This document shows, in pieces, positions 9,345 through 16,193 of a DNA stretch of 57,061 nucleotides (its first letter is position 1; each line of letters begins with the position of its first letter). This DNA is from Colwellia sp. (GTDB lineage: Bacteria; Pseudomonadota; Gammaproteobacteria; Enterobacterales; Alteromonadaceae), in assembly GCA_013215655.1 (NCBI GenBank), contig JABSOX010000031.1, positions 1-57,061 on the forward strand, written 5' to 3'. Under the pieces are notes generated by a model. It was not told the origin of the DNA. It did no database searches and saw only the letters and a program-made list of their open reading frames with translations. Both the position numbers and the translations under genes were made by a program.

Positions 9345-10305
9345 TCATGAGATGACTTTCTCAAAAATGCCGCTAGACCGATGTTCATCACTGCGAAAAG
9401 ATAAAAACTGGTTGTTGAATCAAGTAAAAAGTAAAAATAGCATTTTTATTCCTATCTGGCGGGGTAACTATTTTTTTGTTGAAAATAAACTGCTGCAACT
9501 TAATTACCATGAACTTGAACTGTCGGCGGAGAATTTAACAAGAAAACCTTTTATTTTTCTAGGGCTTGAAGATAGGCTGTCATCGCAAGGGAACTATGCG
9601 TTTTTTGTGATTGATTGCTCTGAATATCAGGAAGAAAAGCTTAGCGACTTATTTACTAAAAATTGTCAGCTTATTGAGTTTCGAAAATCTATAACATTAC
9701 TCTCTGCACATCAGGCAGCAATTTTAAGTTATGCCAAATCATTAAGCCATTGGCACCATAGTAATCAATTTTGTGGTTTTTGTGGTCAGCCTAGTATTGC
9801 TGATTGTTGTGGACATTCACGAAAATGTACTAATGAAGCATGTGCAAAAGAAACCTTTCCACGTACTGATCCTGTGGTGATCATGTTGGTTGAATATCAA
9901 CCTAAAAATGGGCCTGCACAGTGTTTACTAGCCCAACATCACCATTCTAATTACCAAGTTGTTTCAACTTTGGCGGGTTTTGTAGACCCCTGTGAAACTT
10001 TGGAAGAAGCGGTTACTAGAGAAGTAAAAGAAGAGGCGGGTGTTGATGTTAGCGACGTTACTTATATCGCATCACAACCGTGGCCGTTTCCAGGGTCATT
10101 AATGATCGGTTTTTTTGCTAAAGCTATAAATAATGAAATTAATATCGATAACGATGAATTGGTTGATGCACAATGGTTTACTGCGCAGCAAGTACGACAA
10201 TTTGATAATTGGGGTGACGAGGGCGGTAATATTCAAATACCGAGAAAAGAGTCTATAGCCCGTTATTTAATTGAGCAGTGGTTGGCAAAACAGCCTCATA
10301 TTTAA
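9337..10305 (+). CDS. nudC: NADH pyrophosphatase / NAD-cap hydrolase NudC
   Basis: The 322-residue protein has the standard NudC layout: an N-terminal domain, a zinc ribbon with C146, C149, C164 and C169, and a Nudix domain with the box G214-x5-E220-x7-R228-E229-x2-E232-E233-x-G235. The NudC-specific SQPWPFPGS follows at 246-254. It cleaves NAD(H) to NMN(H) and AMP and removes NAD caps from RNA. The start overlaps the end of the HxlR gene, a linkage that would tie NAD(H) turnover to the divergent oxidoreductase. The first 110 residues diverge from the better-known NudC proteins, as is common for the N-terminal domain. Confidence 0.95.
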   Translation: MSDHEMTFSKMPLDRCSSLRKDKNWLLNQVKSKNSIFIPIWRGNYFFVENKLLQLNYHELELSAENLTRKPFIFLGLEDRLSSQGNYAFFVIDCSEYQEEKLSDLFTKNCQLIEFRKSITLLSAHQAAILSYAKSLSHWHHSNQFCGFCGQPSIADCCGHSRKCTNEACAKETFPRTDPVVIMLVEYQPKNGPAQCLLAQHHHSNYQVVSTLAGFVDPCETLEEAVTREVKEEAGVDVSDVTYIASQPWPFPGSLMIGFFAKAINNEINIDNDELVDAQWFTAQQVRQFDNWGDEGGNIQIPRKESIARYLIEQWLAKQPHI

Positions 10306-10330
10306 TTATATTAGCAGTTTTTGTTATGGT

Positions 10331-10360
10331 AAAAAAAACGGGCGATTAGCCCGTTTCTCT
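10331..10360. terminator. Bidirectional terminator between nudC and the cyclophilin gene
   Basis: Stem AAACGGGC (10336-10343), loop GATTA, stem GCCCGTTT (10349-10356). An A-run on the left gives a long U-tract for minus-strand transcripts, and a T-rich right side serves the plus strand. It sits between two convergent genes. Confidence 0.85.
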
Positions 10361-10380
10361 ATTATATATCTTCTATTACT

Positions 10381-11184
10381 TTACGAATTAGAAACCTTGC
10401 GAAACAATGATAGCATGCCAAATAAGCTGAGCATTAACCATGTAAACGAACCACCGCCGTCGCTACTGCTCTTGATAACGTCATTACCTAATGGTGGATT
10501 ATCTTGACTAAGCTGCGTGTTCATTACTGGGCTTAAGCTTGTTGCACTGTTGATTGTTGAGTCTGAAATCGTCACACTAATTATTTTGACAAAGTTTTCA
10601 GCTCCCGCACCACCGTCAGTACAAACATAATTGGGCATTGGAATTTCATTAAATGCTCCTCCCAAATTACATCTTGGTGTCGCAGCGATCGCTGCAATCG
10701 TTGTCATACCATCTTCTACAACCTCGCCAAAAACAGTAAAAGCGCCATTAGCAGTTGAGTCTAAAAAGCTATTATCTTTTAAGCTAATAAACCATTGGCT
10801 CGTAGCACTATTAACATTACTGCCTTTTGCCATAGCAATAGTACCAACAACATTTGAATATAAAGGTTCATTCATTATTGCAGGACTTGTTTCAATCGCC
10901 ACTAAATCCCCATCAAAACGAAATCCGCCGCCTTGAATAACAAAATTTTCACCTGTTTGAGTATAAGCATTGCGGTGCACGATGGTGGCGTTATAACTGC
11001 CTTCATTAACATAGCTTAAAAAGTTAGTAACGGTCACTGGCGTTGTTTCATCATGCAAATTAATTTTAAAATTACCATGAGAGGTTTCAAATTCAACAAT
11101 GGTTGCAAAAGAGGGAAATGTTATCGCTGCTGATAAAACGATGGCGGCAGGTGTTGTCAATGAATTTAGTAATTTGCGAAACAT
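10381..11184 (-). CDS. Exported cyclophilin-type peptidyl-prolyl isomerase with GlyGly-CTERM tail
   Basis: The 267-residue precursor has a signal peptide (cleavage near SFA-TIV, residue 27), then a cyclophilin domain (about 28-200) with bacterial PpiA/PpiB landmarks: VEFETSHGNFKINLHDE, TNFLSYV, VIQGGG and SQWFISLKDN. The last 25 residues are a glycine-rich motif (SSSDGGGS), a hydrophobic segment (FTWLMLSLFGMLSLF) and basic residues (RK). That three-part pattern is the GlyGly-CTERM sorting signal, cut by rhombosortase on proteins usually exported by the type II secretion system. The enzyme is thus predicted to end up surface-associated or secreted, which is unusual for a foldase. No rhombosortase gene is in the window. 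Confidence 0.88.
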   Translation of the reverse strand: MFRKLLNSLTTPAAIVLSAAITFPSFATIVEFETSHGNFKINLHDETTPVTVTNFLSYVNEGSYNATIVHRNAYTQTGENFVIQGGGFRFDGDLVAIETSPAIMNEPLYSNVVGTIAMAKGSNVNSATSQWFISLKDNSFLDSTANGAFTVFGEVVEDGMTTIAAIAATPRCNLGGAFNEIPMPNYVCTDGGAGAENFVKIISVTISDSTINSATSLSPVMNTQLSQDNPPLGNDVIKSSSDGGGSFTWLMLSLFGMLSLFRKVSNS

Positions 11185-11447
11185 AATAACCTTAGTGATT
11201 TTTTATAGTGCGTAAGATAGTAATGACTCGTGTATTAAACAACAAGTAATTAAATGTAATCGCGGTAAGTTTGTCTAATGAGCTATATATCATTGCCTGC
11301 ATGAACGCAGTATCTTGATTTCTGTCAGGGACTAAACGTTGCACATCTATTATTAAGATAATAACAATTAAGAAAATGATGGAGCTTGCCCATGAATTAT
11401 TCAGCAACCTAGACAGCTAATTTGAAGTTATTTGGATACATTTATAA

Positions 11448-12518
11448 CTATGATAAATGTTCAAAAGCGATGTTTTTAGAAGCTTCCGAAGGTAAATATA
11501 GATGGCAGTATTTTTTATACTCTGTTTCATCAATGATGTTATCGTTAAACAAACTCAATACTTTACTGATAAAATTTGCATCACTAATACAGCTTGCTAA
11601 TGGCGACTTCATTGATTGTGCTAGATGTTGTTGTTCTATTGCTAGAATAATGATCTGAGGTAATTGCCAGTGTTTTGCCATAGCAATAGTTAATGTTAGC
11701 GATTGGTTCGACATTAATTTTTTAAAAGCCATCGAATTAGGAGTGGCATCTGGGGCTATATGAGCAAAGGCTTCAATCATCAATTGAAACGTTATCATAA
11801 TGCCTAAATTTCTAATAAGGCCAATTAAATAAGCCGCAGTTCTATCTTCTTCTGATAGAGCTAGTTCAGCTAAACTTTGGGATAAAGTGGCGGTTTGTTG
11901 GCAATGTTGCCATATTTTACAGCCAAAACATTTAAAATATAACGCTGAACTTGGTGTGAATTTATTGATAAAAACATAAAGTACGCCATCAATAATACCT
12001 TGTGAACCAATATTCATGAACGCTGTTTTTAAATCAATAACCTCTTTGTTATTACGTTGATATTTAGCTGAGTTTGCAAGTTTTATAGTATCTGCGGCCA
12101 TACTAGGTTCTTTGGAAATTATCGATAAGACATCATTAATATTAAAATTTTCCTTATTTAATAAGGCTAATGCAGCATTCACCGACTCGGGCATCACGGG
12201 CATTTCATTTAACAAATCGGCTGGTGCCAATAACAATTCGCTAATGTGCTTTGATACATATTCACTCAAAGGGTCATTTTTAACTTTAATTGTTGATTCA
12301 CCAAAGAGATAGCTGTAAAAGTCATTATCAAATTGTCTTGAAAATAATGGCGATGCATTATCTTCTTTTGGTTGATCACTAATCTGTTTGGCAAGTTGCC
12401 GACTTGTTTGTTCTTCTTGCTCTTGGTGCTGGCCTCGTGATCGCTCAAAGAATTCGTAATCAGGAGTGGTTTGACCATTAAATGATGGAAAAATACCGCT
12501 TATAATTAATTTAAACAT
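11448..12518 (-). CDS. HDOD-domain protein
   Basis: The 356-residue protein has an N-terminal segment of about 95 residues rich in Q, E and K (coiled or disordered) and then an HDOD domain, beginning near LLNEMPVMPESVNAALALLN and running to about residue 310. HDOD domains resemble HD phosphohydrolases but lack the metal-binding residues, and act as scaffolds in signalling, often near cyclic-di-GMP or chemotaxis systems. Here DVLSIISKEPSMAADTIKLA and TAFMNIGSQGIIDGVLY are recognisable. It stands alone between the cyclophilin and lepB genes, so its pathway cannot be read from context. Confidence 0.85.
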   Translation of the reverse strand: MFKLIISGIFPSFNGQTTPDYEFFERSRGQHQEQEEQTSRQLAKQISDQPKEDNASPLFSRQFDNDFYSYLFGESTIKVKNDPLSEYVSKHISELLLAPADLLNEMPVMPESVNAALALLNKENFNINDVLSIISKEPSMAADTIKLANSAKYQRNNKEVIDLKTAFMNIGSQGIIDGVLYVFINKFTPSSALYFKCFGCKIWQHCQQTATLSQSLAELALSEEDRTAAYLIGLIRNLGIMITFQLMIEAFAHIAPDATPNSMAFKKLMSNQSLTLTIAMAKHWQLPQIIILAIEQQHLAQSMKSPLASCISDANFISKVLSLFNDNIIDETEYKKYCHLYLPSEASKNIAFEHLS

Positions 12519-12601
12519 AGCGAGTTAAAAGAAAATGTCCGACACTATTAATATACCTTAAGTGTAATTGATATTTGATAATCTGCTGTGAATAAAGGTT
12601 A

Positions 12602-12627
12602 AAAGTGCTTTTCTAGAAAAGCACTTT
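12602..12627. terminator. Perfect 26-base palindrome downstream of lepB
   Basis: AAAGTGCTTTTCT and its exact complement AGAAAAGCACTTT form a 13+13 palindrome between the HDOD gene start and the lepB stop. On the minus strand it ends in TTTTAACC, so it can serve as a weak intrinsic terminator for lepB. No strong U-tract follows. Confidence 0.55.
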
Positions 12628-12680
12628 AAGGGGAATACTTATAACATGCCTCTATGAAAAAAATTAGTCGTAATGATTCT

Positions 12681-13340
12681 TTATAGGGTGTGTAAAAAAC
12701 GTTCGCTGCGCGGCATAAAATAATTGTCGTAATCAAGTGACATGACAACTTTTTTGGAGCGACCAACGATTTCATTTCTAGGAACAAAGCCAATCACTCG
12801 AGAATCAGCGCTATTATCTCGATTATCTCCTAACGCCAGATAGAAGCCTTTAGGTACAACAACGCTATTAAAATTTGATAATTGAGATCCTTGATTATTT
12901 ATTCTTACAAAGTGATTAACATCACTAAGTTGTTCTACTCGATCTTTATAACCACTAGGAGAGCTGTCATTTTTTGCTAGTTGATAATTTAGCTCTTGGC
13001 CATTAATAGATAAAATGTTATCGGTCATGGAAATAACATCGCCTGGTGTACCAACGACACGTTTCACTAGTTTTTTATCTGCTACTTCAGAATCAAAAAT
13101 AATGATATCGCCAACTTGAGGATCTGACATTTTTAATAAGGAGATATGAGTGAAAGGTAGACGAATATCATAAGCCATTTTATTCACCAAGATTCTATCA
13201 CCTTCGACAATAGTGGGTTTCATCGAACCTGTTGGCACGTCATTCCAATCGGCAACAGCACTTCGAAAGACCAACATTAAACTAACAAATACCACTAAAT
13301 ATTTATTTTCTTTCCATACTTTCTTTAACCACTGATTCAT
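12681..13340 (-). CDS. lepB: Signal peptidase I, short form
   Basis: The 219-residue S26 peptidase has a single N-terminal membrane anchor (about 13-29), the catalytic serine S39 in PTGSMKPT, the general-base lysine K93 in LVKRVVGTPGD, and the box E sequence LGDNRDNSADSR. It cleaves signal peptides of exported preproteins on the outer side of the inner membrane. At 219 residues it lacks the second membrane segment and the large insert of E. coli LepB (324 residues). It is not next to lepA or rnc, where the main lepB normally sits in this group, so it may be an additional signal peptidase. Confidence 0.93.
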   Translation of the reverse strand: MNQWLKKVWKENKYLVVFVSLMLVFRSAVADWNDVPTGSMKPTIVEGDRILVNKMAYDIRLPFTHISLLKMSDPQVGDIIIFDSEVADKKLVKRVVGTPGDVISMTDNILSINGQELNYQLAKNDSSPSGYKDRVEQLSDVNHFVRINNQGSQLSNFNSVVVPKGFYLALGDNRDNSADSRVIGFVPRNEIVGRSKKVVMSLDYDNYFMPRSERFLHTL

Positions 13341-13455
13341 TTTATTTCCTTGATGATGAGATGCATTGCTTTGACAAACTATATGGACAAGGAACTGTAC
13401 ACTTAGTTCTTACTTTGTCGCGGTTATAAGCTGTGGAAGTGTAACTAGTTATGTT

Positions 13456-14232
13456 TTAGTGAAAACGTTTTTTTAGATGTTTATTTTTAATAGGCTCTAA
13501 CTTTCCTTGTTGATGAAGCCTGTTAATACTCTCAGAGAATAAATTAATGACACACGCTGAAGTGCTTTTATGGAAAACATAATTGGTAGAAGCGTCTTCA
13601 TCTAAAGTATAAAGCGGAACTAACTCATCATTTGATAATCCTAATTTATTGTATTGAAAGTAAGCAACATTTTCTGAATAAGCGATAGCATCTACTCGTT
13701 TATAGAACAACATTTTTAAAATATTTGAGGCAGATCCAGTTTCAATTTGCTTGGCTGGAAAATCAAGTTTTTTAAGCAGTTGCATACCAATATCTTCGCG
13801 GACAACGGCAATGGTTAATTCACTTTTAGGTATCGATTGTAGTTTTTCCTTATTTTGACTTAATACTAGAATTGATATTTTGGATGATAATGGAATAGGA
13901 ACGAGAGTAAACTTTAGTGCTCGTATTGGCGTGCTTGTCATTGAAAACCCGGCATATATCGACTCTTTTTCTAAACTGAAATGTAACCTAGCCCACGGCA
14001 CTACCTGAATATTCTCTGAATTTAAGTCAATATTAAGTTCTTGATAAATTAAATCTAAAATTTCGGGAAATATACCGACAAGTTTGCCTGACGTATTGTG
14101 ATAGTTATAAGGGGGGTAATCTTCGGTTAACCAAATATAATTGGCTAATGTTGCTTTAGCTGTTTTAAGTTCACATGCATTAACGGGAGTGCACAAAGAC
14201 AAAAATATATAAAATATAAATATTATGCGCAT
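13456..14232 (-). CDS. Periplasmic solute-binding protein, family 3-like
   Basis: The 258-residue protein has a short signal peptide (hydrophobic residues 2-17, likely cut near VNA-CEL) and the fold signature of transporter-type substrate-binding proteins: WLTEDYPPYNYHNTSGKLVG near the N-terminus, then GIFPEILDLIYQEL and VPWARL. Many Alteromonadales carry families of such orphan SBP_bac_3 proteins with no permease beside them; that is the case here. The ligand (amino acid or other small molecule) cannot be inferred. Confidence 0.8.
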   Translation of the reverse strand: MRIIFIFYIFLSLCTPVNACELKTAKATLANYIWLTEDYPPYNYHNTSGKLVGIFPEILDLIYQELNIDLNSENIQVVPWARLHFSLEKESIYAGFSMTSTPIRALKFTLVPIPLSSKISILVLSQNKEKLQSIPKSELTIAVVREDIGMQLLKKLDFPAKQIETGSASNILKMLFYKRVDAIAYSENVAYFQYNKLGLSNDELVPLYTLDEDASTNYVFHKSTSACVINLFSESINRLHQQGKLEPIKNKHLKKRFH

Positions 14233-14357
14233 TTAAGTTTTGTGTACCTTTGAATACGTTTGATTTTATAAGTTTAGTCCAAATTGGTAAAAATAATTAA
14301 CGATCTAATTTTTGATAAGCCAGAAGAGGAGCTTTTAGTTGGTTGGTTATTTGAAAG

Positions 14358-14388
14358 CACTAAAGGATTCTTATAGGACCCTTTAGTG
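14358..14388 (-). terminator. Hairpin downstream of the exported methyltransferase gene
   Basis: CACTAAAGG (14358-14366) pairs with CCTTTAGTG (14380-14388) across a 13-base loop, about 30 bases past the methyltransferase stop. The minus-strand 3' side is CTTTCAAAT, only moderately U-rich. It is the only structure seen in the 186-bp gap. Confidence 0.5.
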
Positions 14389-14418
14389 GAGTTATTTTCT
14401 TTATTGTTAAATGACGTC

Positions 14419-15183
14419 TTATTTTGGTTTTTTGAATACCAAAGTGAATCTGTCGGTATTGCCTCGTATGGTCTTACGACCGACTTCATAACGTAATTCA
14501 TCATCTGGTCGATAAAACATATCTGACGATTTCTCTAATCTAAAACCTGCCGCTTGCACATCTAGGATAACTTTTACAGCATCTTCTCTTCGGCCTAATT
14601 CGTCAGTTTCTGGCGCCATATGACGACGACTATGGTCTACGATGACATAAGTTCCACCAGGTTTTAACGCTTCAAATGTTGCTTTATTTAGTTTGTTTTT
14701 ATCTTCTTGATTAAAATTGTGGTATTCGCGAATATTTAGCACCATATCTGCGTCGATCATGGCAAAAGATAAGTCACCTAATTGATAACGGCGCTCTTCA
14801 TTGTTCCAATCCAAAGCGATTGGTAACTTTTTAGTACTACTAAATGAATTCAACGCGAGCATATCGTTCATTTCATTAAGCCATTGTGATTTATAAGCTA
14901 AATGTAATTCACCTTTTTTATTCAGCACCGGTGCCAATATTTTAGTATACCAACCATTACCGGGCGCAAACTCAATGACTTTCATATTTTCTTTTAAGCC
15001 AAAAAACTCTAAAGCTCTAACGGGATCACGGTTGCGATCACGTTCCATTTCTAGTTCTGTACGGTGTTCCATTTTCATCACTAACTTAATTTTTTCTTGC
15101 AATGGCGTTAGTGCGGCTTGTGCAGAAAAAGTACTTGCGAGGAAGAACGCTGTAATTGAAAAATGTGATAATAGTTTTTTCAT
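14419..15183 (-). CDS. Class I SAM-methyltransferase-like protein with signal peptide
   Basis: The 254-residue protein starts with a clear signal peptide (MKKLLSHFSITAFFLASTFS, cut near AQA-ALT at residue 23). The mature part has a methyltransferase fold: motif I VIEFAPGNGWYT (69-80), a DADMVLNI segment, and GGTYVIVDHS near 175. It resembles the predicted exported methyltransferases of the COG4798 type. SAM is not known in the periplasm, so the biochemical role is open. Upstream, the MITE-like element and a hairpin lie between it and the next gene. Confidence 0.82.
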   Translation of the reverse strand: MKKLLSHFSITAFFLASTFSAQAALTPLQEKIKLVMKMEHRTELEMERDRNRDPVRALEFFGLKENMKVIEFAPGNGWYTKILAPVLNKKGELHLAYKSQWLNEMNDMLALNSFSSTKKLPIALDWNNEERRYQLGDLSFAMIDADMVLNIREYHNFNQEDKNKLNKATFEALKPGGTYVIVDHSRRHMAPETDELGRREDAVKVILDVQAAGFRLEKSSDMFYRPDDELRYEVGRKTIRGNTDRFTLVFKKPK

Positions 15184-15247
15184 AATATTCCATTGTTTAT
15201 TATTTTTAGATAAGAAACAGATAATATGGAATAAATTTCAAGAATGG

Positions 15248-15278
15248 AAATAACCGACTAAGAAATAGTCGGTTATTT
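15248..15278. terminator. Strong hairpin, probable terminator of the 196-aa secreted protein gene
   Basis: AAATAACCGACTA (15248-15260), loop AGAAA, TAGTCGGTTATTT (15266-15278) is a perfect 13-bp stem. It lies between the methyltransferase start and the MITE-like element. Read on the minus strand it ends TTATTTCC and would terminate transcription coming from the 15574-16164 gene. Confidence 0.6.
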
Positions 15279-15292
15279 GTTGTAATGTATTA

Positions 15293-15556
15293 GGGTCTGT
15301 TGATCTTTGGAGTTAATTTTTGCAGCGATTTATTTGGCATTTATACAAGGCGGAGCATATGTGATGTAGTTATTCTACTTTAATAGATGACAACGCGGTA
15401 GAAATGGCAAATAAGCCGCTGCCCTTCGGGTTCAACTAAGCGACTCCTGCTCTTTGTTGCTCGTAATTTACTTAGAATGACTAAGAATAATAACAAGCGC
15501 CGCGATCAGAAGACGCTTAGTTGAACAAAATTTGAACTCGAAAGGTCAACAGACCC
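15293..15556. mobile_element. MITE-like element with 16-bp terminal inverted repeats and TA flanks
   Basis: The 264-bp element begins GGGTCTGTTGATCTTT and ends AAAGGTCAACAGACCC, so the termini are inverted with one mismatch, and the similarity continues inward (GGAGTT against CGAGTT). It is flanked by TA on both sides (15291-15292 and 15557-15558), as expected for a TA target duplication. Inside, GTTCAACTAAGCG (15430-15442) and CGCTTAGTTGAAC (15514-15526) are a perfect 13-bp inverted pair. There is no transposase reading frame. It fills most of the 390-bp gap between two minus-strand genes. The parent element is not known; an IS5-like (TA-target) or mariner-like family is only a guess. Confidence 0.75.
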
Positions 15557-15573
15557 TAGTATTTTAAATGTTT

Positions 15574-16164
15574 TTAGTAACCCCAAGGCGCATTTGGTGG
15601 CGTGATCGGTTTTGTTAAATCAAAATCCACTCGAAACTCTCTTCCTTGTCTGATCAAACGATAAGTGAATTTTTCAGGATAAATATACATTTGCCAAGTA
15701 TTACCAACCGACTGTGGAATGCCTGATTGAACAAATAACTCTTTTGAATATTGATCTGCGGGGAAAGATTGCACTTGTGGCCAACCACCATCAAGTGTAT
15801 GACCACCGTACATGGTTGACTCATCATTTGAACCATCTTTATGTCGATGGTCGTGTTTTAATGAGAGTCCTGAGCCAGTTTTGGTTATTAGCCAAGTGCG
15901 TGAAGCATCTTCACCAACATGAAAAGGGATTTGAATTTCGTTTTTTGAACATTTACGAACGTGCATGATTAATGTTTTATTGGCAAAACCATCACCATCA
16001 GAATTATCAACGGTCACCTTTCCCGAATATGCTTTTCCGCAAAGTTCAGCTATCTGTTTAAAAAACTGATCTTGGCTTGTTATAGATACAAGTGGCGCAT
16101 CCGCATAACTAAAAGTACTAACAAGTGCTAGAATAATGAAATAATTGGTTCGAATATTCTTCAT
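15574..16164 (-). CDS. Secreted protein of unknown function
   Basis: The 196-residue protein has a signal peptide (hydrophobic 8-20, likely cut near SYA-DAP, residue 22). I do not recognise the family with confidence. The mature part contains two cysteines (C38 and C72) that could form a disulphide, an FHVGEDASRTWLI segment, and a histidine/aspartate-rich stretch LKHDHRHKDGSNDESTMYGG that could bind a metal. Aromatic and polar residues are spread as in a beta-rich periplasmic domain. It lies 29 bases downstream of the DUF885 lipoprotein gene on the same strand, so the two may be co-transcribed. Confidence 0.75.
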   Translation of the reverse strand: MKNIRTNYFIILALVSTFSYADAPLVSITSQDQFFKQIAELCGKAYSGKVTVDNSDGDGFANKTLIMHVRKCSKNEIQIPFHVGEDASRTWLITKTGSGLSLKHDHRHKDGSNDESTMYGGHTLDGGWPQVQSFPADQYSKELFVQSGIPQSVGNTWQMYIYPEKFTYRLIRQGREFRVDFDLTKPITPPNAPWGY

Positions 16165-16193
16165 ATAAATCTCTGTGTATTTAAAAAATAAGT

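Noticed and set aside
11192-11407. A 71-codon minus-strand frame beginning at a TTG upstream of the cyclophilin gene, with a hydrophobic start.
   Set aside because: The TTG lacks a good ribosome site, the composition is that of AT-rich non-coding DNA, and no family is recognisable. A small membrane peptide cannot be excluded.
14274-14504. A 76-codon minus-strand frame overlapping the end of the exported methyltransferase.
   Set aside because: It overlaps the methyltransferase in another frame, is rich in S/N/K, and includes the hairpin; no independent support.
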